Shown here: positions 47,893 to 59,545 of the stretch, piece after piece
Position numbering within the stretch: position 1 is the stretch's first letter
How the letters are laid out: each line of letters begins with the position of its first letter
Assembly (NCBI GenBank): GCA_030248065.1
Contig: JASAMV010000742.1
Span: 96,928-160,927 of the forward strand
DNA from: Rhynchonema sp. JSB1_4
Taxonomy: Eukaryota; Nematoda; Chromadorea; Monhysterida; Xyalidae
Reading direction: 5' to 3'
Length of the DNA: 64,000 nucleotides
Made by a program: the position numbers and the translations under genes
The notes under the pieces: generated by a model
Databases searched by the model: none
What the model saw: only the letters and a program-made list of their open reading frames with translations
Told to the model about the DNA's origin: nothing

Positions 47893-50528
47893 ATGTCCTT
47901 CTATGACAATGTCGAAACGGCAGCACCCATTGAGGTGTTCCATGTGGTGAAATTGTTCAACGATGATACTGACACCAGAAAGGTCAATCTTAGTGTTGGA
48001 GGTGGGTGTCTATTATTTCGCCATTTCACTTTTTTGTTGGAGGATTGCGTCAGGGTTGTTTACGTCCCTTATCAGTTGAGCAGCTGTAATTTGATGGGAC
48101 ATGAACATCTAACCGCAGCATCATTCAGTAAAAAGTATGTCTGGTGTCCTGGTTTTAGTGTATTTTGAGACGAGCAAACTATCGTTGTTGGTCATTTGGA
48201 CCAGGCATCTATTCAAAATTATTCATGTAAGTAACAACCCTGCGAGTCTTCTACACTCACTTGCACTGCACCGTCTATGATTGCAGCCTATCGCACCGAT
48301 GACGCCAAGCCGTGGGTGCTGCCGGTGGTGCGTGATGCCGAAGCCAAGCTGGCCGCTGACACCACCCAAAATCACGAATATCTGCAGATCTGTGGGTTCG
48401 AGCCGTTCAATCAGGAATCGATGAAATTGGTGTTTGGCGAGGACCATGTGGTGCTCAAAGAACACAGGGTTCGTTGACTGTTTGCATGGGACCGCTCGGA
48501 CGCTAGTTCCATTTGTGTCTTCTTATGGATTTTTCCTTTTTTCGCGACCAGAGAATCAGACATGAAGTAAGACCATAGCAGTGATAGAATTTCATGGCAG
48601 TCTGTTATGCGTATTGCGAAACATTTACACCTTATTTATCTCCTCGGGCTGTTTCAGGCACTGGGCATCCAATGTTTATCTGGCACGGGCTCATTGCGCG
48701 TTGGTGCCGAGTTTTTGGCCAAAGCACTCAAATGCAGCATTGTTTATGTGTCGAAACCAACCTGGGGTACGTCTCTTTCGCTGTTCTTCATTCAAATTTC
48801 ATTTTTCATAGTTATTGCCGTGCTATATCAGGCAATCACAAGTTGATCTTCAAAGAGGCCGGTTTCAAGGAGGTACGCGAGTACAAATATTGGGATCAAG
48901 CGAGTAGAAAAATCGATTTCGATGGCATGTTGGCTGATCTGAAGGTTTGGTTTAAGCTTGTTGTCAGTATTGTTTATCCCCAAAATTTGTTGGAAAACGT
49001 AAATCAACGTAGAAAGTCTCGATGTTCGCAGGCCGCCCCCGAGAAGTCGGTGATCATCCTACACGGTTGCGCACACAATCCCACCGGGATGGACCCCACT
49101 CACGAACAATGGATTGAGCTGCAGAAAGTGTGCAAGGTACTTCTAAATTGGGCTGTTGACTTTCAGCTATGGTATCTGTCGCAAAGTACAGAAAGATTGT
49201 TCATGAATGACTCGCGATACAGGACAAGAAGCTGATTCCATTCTTCGACATTGCCTACATTGGATTCGCATCTGGTGATCCAGCCGCAGACGCGTGGTCG
49301 GTGCGCTACTTTGCCAGTCAACCCGGACAGGAACTGTTGGTCGCACAGTCGTATGCGAAGAACTTTGGATTGTATAGTGAGTATTGGGTACTTGGATTGG
49401 AGGAAGACTTATTGCGATTTAGTGCTTTTGCCGTCTTGATTCTATGGATGTTGTTTGCAAAGCAGGCAATGTAGATGAACGAAGCACGTCATGACGGTGT
49501 TCTGATTCAGTTTGAACGAGCGAATAGGGAAATTCCTTAATAAAACACTTCCGTTTGTTAAGCTTGCTGAAGGCAGTATGGCACACAGACCATCTAGATC
49601 ATATGAATCATCCACTGATGCTTTGCAGACGAACGAGCGGGTGCCTTGACGGTCATCACGAACAACGCAGCCACATTGGCACCAGTCAAGTCACAGATGA
49701 CAATGTTGATTCGGGCCAATTGGTCAAATCCACCCAATCACGGATGCAAGATTGTGCACATGGTGCTGTCGACGCCCGATATGAAGGAGAAATGGTGTGG
49801 CACTTGATTTGTGACGAAACCGATTAGTTTGCTGTGTTGTACTCTGCAACTAATTGGCCACGCTGCAGCTCGTATGTACTTTGTTGGCATTGCAGGCGTG
49901 CTAACGTTTTGGTGAATCTGAGAGTTCAGATTGAGAATATTTTCTGGAGCTTGTAAATCTGACCAGCGTCGGCAGTGTTTTGAAATTTTTGAAATTGGAA
50001 TCTGGGAACAGTTCTATGCTCACAGCTGCTCAAAACTCACTGCTGTTACATTGTTATGCTCGTTCGAATATGCATGACGAAAAATCTTGCATAAAATTGT
50101 TGACTCGCACGCCCCGGCAACAAAGTTCAGCCCGGTTATCGTATTTCCTATCACGCACTTTCACGTTTCAGGCACGGTCACATCAAGGAGATGTCCGGTC
50201 GTATCAAGGACATGCGCGCGGCGTTGCGCGGTCATCTTGAGAAGTTGGGCACACCCGGCAGTTGGGATCACGTGACCACGCAGATCGGCATGTTCTCATT
50301 CCTCGGCATATCTGGTGAGACTTCCGAATTTAGAAACGTGCGCTTCGAGACATTAATGTTATTCATTTCGAACTGTTTCTCTCGTGCACAGAAGCACAAG
50401 TGATGCACATGCGTGAGAAGCATCGTGTCTATCTGCTGAAGAGCGGTCGAATCAACGTGTGTGGTCTGACAACGAAGAACGTTGAGTACGTGGCCAAGGC
50501 GATCGACGATGCGGTGCGCAATGCATGA
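47893..50528 (+). CDS. GOT1: Aspartate aminotransferase, cytosolic type (GOT1), 9 exons
   Basis: PLP-dependent transaminase interconverting aspartate and 2-oxoglutarate with oxaloacetate and glutamate; part of the malate-aspartate shuttle. Exons: 47893-48001, 48287-48468, 48658-48766, 48832-48944, 49032-49136, 49223-49376, 49629-49794, 50172-50314, 50392-50528. Total 1218 bp, 405 aa, close to the 410-413 aa of animal cytosolic forms. Landmarks: [53 protein letters not shown], the PLP lysine in [35 protein letters not shown] and [18 protein letters not shown]. No mitochondrial presequence precedes MSFYDNVE, which supports the cytosolic assignment. Confidence 0.96.
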
Positions 50529-52153
50529 CTATATGATGGCAATGCAAAGAGACAAAGACTCGATAACGGACATGTGCCGCATGCAAATTTGTAGTAGCGT
50601 TAGTTTTTCAATGTTCAACTGATTTGAACGTGAATTTCCAGAGGAAAAAGTGAATGAACAGCACCTCATAAAATTTCTTTCGCGTTGAACATTGAAATAC
50701 GGCTTAAGTAGTAATCAATTAGCTGGCCTCCTTTCTGTCACATACTGTGAATGTTTATTGTGCCATACTCAACCGTTTTGTTCTTGTTTTTACTCTCTCA
50801 ACAAGCACAGGTTTTCTCTTGTTCTTTTTTGGTTTGCGCAAATCGAAGCGTAAATATGGTTCGTTTCTATCCCGAAACAGTCTTAAAATTCTCCACCCAC
50901 CGGATCTGATCTTGTGGAAACGTATGAGCTTGACTGGTTATGGATTCTAGTTCCGCCTTTCTACCCAGGTATTTAGGTTTATGTTTCGTTCTCCAGGTAG
51001 GAGGCTGTATCTAGTAGAAAAATGGTTGCAATTATATTGATTTCTATTGATCTTTCTGTCACTTTTTGTATGATTTTTTTTTAATTTTGGCCGCAGCAAT
51101 TGTGTTCAGAGCCCTAGTCTATGACACTGTTACCCGAATAACGAACTTTCAGGACCGAACTTAATTAATATTATGTGCTCCTTTTCTGTTATCGTTGCTA
51201 GATATAGGTAGGTATGCTATTTCTTGAATTCTGAAGACCTTGCGATTTGTACACAGCTCAAAACGTTCTCGTTTCACTCGAAAAGTGGCTTCTGTCGTCG
51301 TGATTTTATGTGTCGGTGATTGTACTCTGTACTGCGTACTGTGTTCGATGTTTATTTGGTGCGTGGTTACCGTTCTGTATTGTTCGTTATCAGCTTGTAT
51401 TGCTACGATATAGTTGCTCAGACTCTTAGACGCGTCAGCCGCAGACTTTTTGGACTTGAATTACATCTGTGCAAGTTAGACCCTCAATTGCTTGTTGATT
51501 CATTCATTTTTTTGTTAAATTTACGGATTCCAACTTTTAATTATACATGTATTCTTTTGGCCTTTTTCCTTCGTTACTCGTTACTTGTGTTTTGCGCACT
51601 TTGCTTTGTTGCTAGCTGTTGCAAACTTACATTGTGCTGCTTTATTATCGTCTGTGGGATTTTGTTAATGTTTCTACGGTATGTTTTGCATGTATATTTG
51701 TGGAATTGTGATGCGTGCCTGGTGTATACTTATATTCTCGGTGTTGGTGCTATGGTGCTATCTTGTCGCGCAACATAGTATATTGCGGAACTACTGTAGT
51801 GTCCAAAGTCAGTCATTTATATAATTAGTTGCTGATGACTTCCAACCAAAATAGCTGCTCTTTTAGCATCTAAGCAACGTTGTACACTCGGTGCGTTAGG
51901 TCTGACGTTACACATTGAGAGCAGCATCTCACACACTTTACCGTCAACATGATACATGTGCACCTCTTTCTGTCAAAATCTGTTCTGTCATCGCTACTTT
52001 ATGTGTGTCGTGTTCTAATTATTTCGTTTCTGTGGTCAAAAAGTAAAGTAGATTGCTACATAAATTATGTCTTGTCGTTTTTTATGGACATTATTTGGGT
52101 TGATAAATATCCAATCAGGATGTGAAATTCCTGAGTACTGTATTCATTGACAG
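50529..52153. other. AT-rich interval after GOT1, no supported gene
   Basis: T-rich sequence. A 152-codon open frame at 51320-51778 is very hydrophobic and Cys/Leu/Phe-rich, as chance frames in T-rich DNA are, and has no recognised domain. Part may be the aminotransferase 3' UTR. Confidence 0.4.
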
Positions 52154-54987
52154 GTTTATGGTATGTTCGTTTTTCATGAATCAATTTGTGAGTTACAGTT
52201 TCAAAATCCACGCCAATGATCGGACGCAGTGGTTGTCGACTGTTGTTGCAGCAGTCAAGCAGACATCGACGTCGCTCCACATCACCTGTGGTCATTGCGC
52301 TCACTGCCAGCAATGCAAGGTGCACATCATTGTGGGTTGGGCTAATGGCTGATTGGGTTATGTAATTGGGAACAGCTGGAATAAAAGCATTCTTTGAAAA
52401 CGTTATTTTCTTTCGCACTGTTTTCCCGCTAATCTTGGTCCTGCGCCGCGATCGACCAATAAACTGTTAATTTGCTTGTATTTTTGTGATGTGAGTGAAC
52501 GCATTTGTTTATCAAGGCACTTATCTCGAGAACGAAATATTTGTTCTGACATTTGTCAGATTAGTAGGACTAAACCATATTCAATCACTAGGAAAAAAGA
52601 GCCTAAACGGCTTACGGAATTAGGCAACATCCGTAACTAAACCTACCCTAGACTTCTGACGGTACAAATGGAAGAAACAAGCATTACCATATACTTCTAA
52701 CGGTACAAATGGAAGAAACAAGTCTAACCGTATGCTTATGACGGTACAATGGGGAGAAACAAGGATTATCGAGCAACAGTTATGCGGTCCGACCACGTGA
52801 TGTAGAAAAAATGGCGTTGCATAGTTCCGGCGCCCGCTCGGTGTTCGGCATCCCGTCCGTTTTTTGCTCATTTCCGTTTTCATCATTTCGTTCAGTAGCA
52901 TTTTTTTCAGTAACAGAGCACAATCTTCGAGCGCAATTACACACCTTTCATTTTACTTCTTATCATTAGTCAGTGTGAGGACCAAGTGCTGTATGATTTC
53001 ACCCGCCACATAATCCCGCAATAGCACCCATTATCACATTTACTATGTATATTAGGTCTTATTATCCCGATTCTTATGCAACTTCACGGAATCGATCTGT
53101 TCAACTCGCTAATAATCATCAGTTGGCTTTTGTCTTTCTGGACAAGCTAATTAGTTTGTATGATGCGGCTTGTCAGACCAGACAACAAAAGCACAAAATC
53201 CCTGGCTATTAAATAACACACGGCCTAGCGTTGGGTTGAACACACGGTTTCACAAGGCAACCCTTGTTGACACTTTCCTCTTTTCATTTTCATATCATAG
53301 TTTTCCATCAGGTAACAGACAAGCACAAATGTAAGTGCAAGTGCACACAAGTGTTCTGCGCTGTTGTACGAAGTTTCGACTAACCCCAATGTAACACGGC
53401 ACTATGCAATTACGCCTCCCCCGAGCGGGCGCCGGAACTATGCAACGCCATTTTTTCTACATCACGTGGTCGGACCGCATAACTGTTGCTCGATAATCCT
53501 TGTTTCTCCCCATTGTACCGTCATAAGCATACGGTTAGACTTGTTTCTTCCATTTGTACCGTTAGAAGTATATGGTAATGCTTGTTTCTTCCATTTGTAC
53601 CGTCAGAAGTCTAGGGTAGGTTTAGTTACGGATGTTGCCTAATTCCGTAAGCCGTTTAGGCTCTTTTTTCCTAGTTTCTCCCAGTTTTAGGGCGCACCGC
53701 CACCAACCACATTCGTTACACTCAACCACATAGTCACTATATTCACTACGTTCTGTTGCAACAACGTACATACATGTTTTTACATATTGTACATGTACAT
53801 GACCATATTCTGCGGTGAGCCGTTAACGTTTGCATGACACTCACTCACTGTTGTACACGTAGAAATTCAAATTCTGCTAAAAGTCACGTTATGTAAGGCA
53901 GCAGCGTAGTTTGACATAATACTGTTGCAACGACGTAAATACATAATTTTACATATTGTACATCACATCACCATATTGTCCGGTGAACCGTTAACATTTG
54001 CATGACGTTCCCTCACTTGTCTCTACGCAGACATTCAAATTATATCGAAAGACACATTCTGTAAGACCAACAACATAGTTTGATTGCCATAATAATTCTG
54101 GTGGAACAAGGTACGTGCACGTAACCATATTCTGCGGCAAGCCGTTAACGTTTGTATGATATTCGCTCCTTATTCTATACATAATTCGGCAAATACAAAT
54201 TCGGCGATGTGTGAAAGTCACGTTGTGTACGACCAACAGCATAGTTTGACATAAAATGGTTCGGACTGTAGCAAGTACCCTAGGCGGTGGGGCCAATGAT
54301 ATTGATAGCGATGTTTTGACTGGCATGCAGGTGCGCATATACCTCATTGCGCGTGTCACAGCGGGATATTGTCTTTGTCCTTGAGGGACGATATTGTCAT
54401 AGTGTCACATTTGTGTGCTTTCACAAATTTCAACCAGCTTTCTCATCGTTATTTTGAATGTGCGCCGTTTACGAAAAATTTTAATCATCGTTTAGCCGTT
54501 CTATTGTATCTCAGGTGAGTAGTTATTTCTACGTATATGTAGCAGATAGTTCTGTGTCACTTTCAATATCAACTAGTGCCGTTTTGTCCCGTCTAACAAT
54601 AACAACGTTTTTTAAAATAAATAAGTCAAATTGTGATGATGAATAATCTAATTCCTGACCCCCCCCGTTGACCCCCAGCCCGATCACGCTCAGCCAATGC
54701 AAGGCGTCGTGGCTCAAACGCATGTCTTCTTATTGAACAACCATTTAGTCGCCATGCGTCTGTTCCAGGTGTTATATATATGTATTTTTTTCATGAAGGA
54801 ATTGTTGTAAGTGATTTTTTATACAACAGAATGACGTGTGTTATATTTCACGTGTATCTATCATGTTCTACGTTGTTGTCATCTTTTAGAGGTAGCCAAT
54901 GGTGATACGTACCTGAATGCACTGGTGATCAGGGTACCCGATTTACAATTCGCTGAATATTTCGTCCAGCTGCACTTCCATAATTAA
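52154..54987 (+). CDS. Possible 3' exons of an unrecognised gene
   Basis: Three segments join in frame with good splice sites: 52154-52319 (contains FKIHANDRTQWLSTVVAAVK, which resembles the end of a PH domain, then CGHCAHCQQCK), 54679-54768 (THVFLLNNHLVAMRLFQ) and 54892-54987 (LVIRVPDLQFAEYFVQLHFH then stop). Composition and phases look coding, but I do not recognise the protein and found no upstream exons. The intron between the first two holds a large inverted-repeat element and a tandem repeat. The first segment may not belong with the others. Confidence 0.3.
52587..53675. mobile_element. Perfect 255-bp inverted repeat with 579-bp spacer (fold-back element)
   Basis: Arms 52587-52841 and 53421-53675 are inverted and, by eye, identical over all 255 bases. 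They begin ACTAGGAAAAAAGAGCC. Each arm contains three related 36-38-bp units with ACGGTACAAATGGAAGAAAC. The spacer has no coding capacity. No target duplication was found. Confidence 0.88.
53760..54260 (+). repeat. Degenerate tandem repeat, three units of about 155-170 bp
   Basis: The landmark CCATATTCTGCGGTGAGCCG recurs at about 53803, 53971 and 54125 with 2-5 differences. Around it GTTAACGTTTGCATGA, CATTCAAAT, AAGTCACGTTxTGTA and CATAGTTTGACATAA recur in the same order. Confidence 0.8.
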
Positions 54988-55212
54988 GGTACCCATTTTT
55001 TGTTCAATACAGTACAAGTTCGAGTTTCCACTTCGAGTTTTAATTTGTTAAGAAAGAAATCTGCATTGTCTTTTTTTCACAGTTTGTTAAAACAAGTAAC
55101 ATACGGAAACGGCTCAATAAACTGTGCACGATGGGCCAACCGTCATGTTATTTTGAGGAAGAAAAGAAAATTTCTCTCATTGCAGTTCTTCCATTTATTC
55201 ACTGCTGCAGAG

Positions 55213-55996
55213 CAGAGCTCGCAATCCGACTGCGATTTTGAGCTTTTAGTTCGAGCCACATCGATGATTTGGACGATCGGACTGACGACGGGCATCCCGG
55301 TCATGACCAAAGATCGGAAACGAGCCGAACAAAATCGGCCCGGCCCGGTCGGCAAAAAATGCGGCCCGGCCCGTTTTAGCTTGAGGTTTCTTTCATCAAA
55401 AGCAATCATTTTTTTTTTCACCAGAAAATAGGTTCTTCAGAAAGATCGCAAAAATCATGAGAAAAATCGGGTAAAAATCTGACCCAAAAAAGTCGGGCCG
55501 GGCCGGGCCGAGCTTTGGCCACCCCGGGCCGTGCCGGGCATCGCGGCCCTGTGTCGTGCGTGGGGGGAGGGGGGGGGCGTCCCCCCCCTCGGTACACTAT
55601 CCCCCTATCTCCCCCTCCCGGTACACTATCTCCCCCAATTTTTGCCTAACATAGGCATTTTTAGGCCCAAAATGGACATTTTTAGGACAAAAATGTGTGA
55701 TGTTTAGGTCAATGTTGTCAAAAGTCACCAAAATACCATTTTTATGAACATTTTTTTTAAAAAGGGGCAAAAATAGGTCAAATTTTCCACACCAAAAAGT
55801 GACTTTTTCCTGAATTTGAGTCTTCCCCCCTCGGGGGTACACTATCTCCCCATCCGAAAAAAACGGGGGGGGGTCCGCTATCCCCCCTCCGGACCAGGAA
55901 CTACACTGACCCGGCCCGAACGCTCGGGCCGGGCCGGAGATTTGGGGGCTAGGGCCGGGCCGGGGCTGGCCAAACCCGGCCCGATTACGACCTCTG
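55213..55996. mobile_element. GC-rich hAT-like element (GGGCCGG family) carrying a nested MITE
   Basis: The ends CAGAGCTCGCAATC and the complement of GATTACGACCTCTG match at 12 of 14 positions. Subterminal DNA is runs of GGGCCGG. The family recurs at the right edge of the window. No clear target duplication was found, so the left boundary is uncertain. Confidence 0.55.
55549..55908 (+). mobile_element. hAT-type MITE, family 1, fourth copy
   Basis: The right end CCAGGAACTACACTG is intact; the left end CTGTGTCGTGCGTGGG matches the family end at 12 of 16. The core is the same AT-rich sequence as at 36270. It is the oldest-looking copy of the family here and sits in GGGCCGG-rich DNA. Confidence 0.8.
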
Positions 55997-56363
55997 CACC
56001 ATTAAAGGGTGCTTGTTTCTTGGGCGCCGTTACTCGAACCAGAGTGATCTACCCTACCCCAAAAAATCTCCGGCCCAACCCGGTCGACAAATCAGAAATC
56101 CATACTCGTTTCCGATCCCTAATCCTGACCTCTGATTTTCCAGCAAGCACTATACTGCATCTCCCACCTTCCAGCACAATTAATTGCCGTTCTAACAGCT
56201 GTTATTCATCGGCATCAACGATTCATCAAGAACAAAAAAACAACGCCAACGTTTTAGTTCGAAAACCCAGTGCCGATAACACGATATCATGTCAGGTTGG
56301 TCATGTCATGGGGGAAGCACAAATAATGAAGTATTCTTCACACATAATAATGTCACCACAGAT

Positions 56364-56774
56364 CAGTGCTGTGGCTACTTTTGCGGGGCGGGTAGGGTAC
56401 ATATAGGTGGAAAATCCGGGGCTGGTGGGTAGGGGGTTAGTGTACCTGGGATCTTGGGGGGGGGGAAATCCGGTTTGGGGGGAGGGGGGGAGATTTTTCG
56501 GGGCGGGTAGGGTACAATACAAGTTTTTTAGGTGCCGATTTTTGACTATATGTTATAAAGTGCGATTTTTTGCACTTTTAAGGGTTTTCGGTCGAAATTC
56601 GGTGTTTTGTGACCGAACATATGGGCACTTTGAGGGCAACAATCGGGGCGGGTTGGGTACCCGAGCGGGGCGGGTAGGGGGGTGGGGTACCAGGGCGGGG
56701 CGGGTAGGGGCTAGTGTACCAGGGCGGGGCGGGTAGGGCACCGTTGGGGGGGACCCCCCCCAGCCACAGCACTG
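56364..56774 (+). mobile_element. hAT-type MITE, family 5 (TIR CAGTGCTGTGGCT)
   Basis: 411 bp with perfect 13-bp terminal inverted repeats and a perfect 8-bp target duplication CCACAGAT (56356-56363, 56775-56782). Subterminal words are GGGCGGGTAGG. It lies just upstream of the first supported exon of the zinc-finger gene. Confidence 0.94.
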
Positions 56775-56898
56775 CCACAGATACTGAAGTTTTCTTCTTC
56801 GGTTTTTTCACGTCCCAAATGGTCCCGTTTTTTTGTTCTCGTTTTTTTCCGTTTTTTCTTTAAAAAACATTTTTTTTCACCCGCCATTATAATTGCAG

Positions 56899-59545
56899 GT
56901 CCTAGTCCGTCTCCCACGCCGACCATCAAGACAGAACCGTGGTCGGATGAGTCGCCCCCCGGTGCAACACGCCAAATGTTGCCCCAGGTAGATCTCACAT
57001 CAATTTCGTTTTTTTTATTATTTGTTGTCATTTTAGTTTTCAGTTTCGGACCGACTTCTATGGTTTTCACGCATTTTTAAACAAAAAACTGTAATTTTTG
57101 CACCAAAAAATATCATTAGAAAAAGTCAGGCTGGAAACGTCGGGCCGGCCCGATTCCCACTTCTATGGACAAACAAATAATAAACAACAAACAATGATGG
57201 GCTCTTTTCATGTTCTCGCCCGCCCGATTCAATTGTATGCGACGGTCATGATTCTCCGAACAAAGAGCCTCAAATTTGCATTGACCTCACGGATGACGAT
57301 GACGGTTCGTTCGATCAAGGTGAGGGGATTCTATTTTGGAGAATACGATATCGTTAAAACAGCCCTAATAATTTGCTTGCTACTCTAGATATGCAAAAAA
57401 ATATTTAAGCACAATTTTTGCACATTTCAGAGTTGGGTTTTCATCCATCAACATCGCCGCATCTGCCGGAAAACCCTGTCAATGCAGTGAAAATCAAGCA
57501 TAAGGCCATGCCGCGCATTGCGCCCGTGACGAAACTGATTGAATTACGTCGGAGCGGAAAAGGTTTGTTCACGAAATGTCCTTATTCATATTTTCTTTCA
57601 CACATGTGCATTTGAACATGAAACTATAGCAGCGGACAAAAAAGAATAATAAGCCACATCAGATATTTGGAGCGAAAATAAATTCCGCGAAAAAATCATC
57701 CGCTACAGGGACAACATTGGTCCGAAGAAAAGACCAACAAAAGAGAAAGCCGGCAGAAAGAAAAACGGTGAACACGCAGCCTCACACAAGAAACAGTCGA
57801 ACACGCGTAAAGGCTGCAAGAGTGAGTTTAATTCTTTATTATTATTTTATTTATTTATTTTATATGTTGCATCGATGAATCACTATGACTTTCTCAAATT
57901 TAACACATACACACAAAGGCGAATGCAAGTTTCCGCCACGCCTACGCAAGGGGAGGGGAGACAAATGCCAAAAATCACTTTCAGACTCGTCGACGGACGT
58001 GACCGGTACGAAAGCACAGAAAGATCGGCACGAGCAGGTTGAAACAACATCTGTTGGCCGGCCATCTGCTCGTCGTTCGAAAGACAACGGTTGCTACACA
58101 CATTTTTTTACAGTTTTACTCTCTCTCTCACCATTTATTTATTTTAGTGCGCCCCAATTTTCGCCACAATCCCACACGCGAAGATCCCATAGCAACGGCC
58201 GTGAAAAAACCAGACAAAGGCATGACGGAGAGCCGCGACGGGCAGCCGCGTACCAAAAACGGGAAAACGTGTAAGTAAAACAGCATCTGTAACTTTTGCT
58301 TTTTTACTATTGTACTATCTGTTTTAGAATGTTATTTGTTATCATTTTTTTCTTCTGATTCTCAGTTACTGTGAAGTTTAATGCCTTTTAGTGCGTCCCA
58401 ATTTTCGTCACGGAAAGCCCAAACGCGAAGATCCCATGGTAACGGCCGTAAAAAAACTACATGAAAGCATGACGAAGAGCGGCGAGGTTGTGTTCTACAA
58501 AAAGTTTGCGCCGAAAGTGCTTCCACTGGCCAAGAAACGAATTGGAGGGCACGATGGTCCAATATTGACATGTTTGGTACGTGATGATTATTTTATTACT
58601 ATTGCCTTACAAACATTTCTGCATTTCATTCAGTGTTATTATCACATAATTAAGTTGCATGTAATAGGTTTTTTCACCACATAAATGTTTTCCGCCGCAT
58701 TTACAGGGATTCCTGAACCCGGTGACGTCATGCCAGTTTCAAAACACGTTGGGTGTGTACGAAAATACAGGTCACAGCGGCAGCAAGTTGGCTGCAGCGG
58801 TGCTGGCAATGTTGGATACAGACCACCGGTTTGATCCCGAACCAATGTGCCAAGTACGTTTTCCTGATTCCAAATTTATGTGATTCCAATTTACTTCAGT
58901 GACACGCATATCATTTTATCTCCACCACGGGTTATCTATATAACATTTAACGTAACCCGATTTCGAATTTATGCGAGTCCCATTTATTTCAGTGACGAGC
59001 ATAACGTTTTATATTCTTCAAGGTGTGTGGCAAATACTACAAAGACGCCGCAGGCCGCAAGAGGCACGAGCGCTCATTCCACAGCGTCATCACAAAGGTG
59101 CACATCGAGGAGGCAACGAAAATGCGGCAAAAAAATCCCGGCCCATCAGCCGATTGGACAATGTCCCAAAAATTGGGCCTCGGGAAAGAATTCCCGAAAA
59201 GTTGGTTCCTATTGTTTTTGTTTGGTCTTTTTGTTTTCTGTACATATTTTGGGGAATTCGACACACAAAGCAAATACACAAATTACCATATTTGTAATTT
59301 CTTACGCTCAGTTTTTTTCATATTTAGTACATTAGATCAAACATTATGACTTAATGTCTACGAATTCAGGTCTGTCGCCGGTCACATTCGCACACGCGGT
59401 CGCATCACACAACGAGTTGACAATGGATGACATTGTCGATGGGATCAGAGCGATGGGATTGCAAATCGACGGTTTGGACGAATGCGAGTCGAACGAAGAC
59501 CATGTTGGTAAAACATCGCCAGGTTCGAGCAGTGACTCTGATTGA
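56899..59545 (+). CDS. Unrecognised C2H2 zinc-finger protein with SUMO-related motifs, 5' end missing
   Basis: Likely nuclear. Supported exons: 56899-56987, about 57230-57319, 57431-57562, 57719-57831, 57919-58089, 58148-58270, 58392-58576, 58707-58853, 59023-59200, 59370-59545. The first contains IKTEPWSDE, a psi-K-x-E SUMO-acceptor consensus. The second contains ICIDLTDDDD, a textbook SUMO-interacting motif with acidic tail. The middle is very Lys/Arg-rich. Exons 58148-58270 and 58392-58576 are duplicates (RPNFRH..(K/R)REDP..TAVKK..MT.S). One C2H2 finger (CQVCGKYY...HERSFH, spacing C-2-C-12-H-4-H) is split by the intron before 59023. The C-terminus is Ser/Asp-rich and ends SPGSSSDSD. Phases agree from 57919 onward; the junction at 57562/57719 is ambiguous. 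I know no family with this arrangement. Confidence 0.65.

Noticed and set aside
51320..51778. 152-codon open frame after GOT1
   Set aside because: Extremely rich in Leu, Phe, Cys, Val and Tyr with no loop-helix pattern, in T-rich DNA where long chance frames are common. No splice or domain support.
52620..53642. Two identical 70-residue frames read from opposite strands
   Set aside because: They arise from the perfect inverted repeat; no start context, splice sites or domain.
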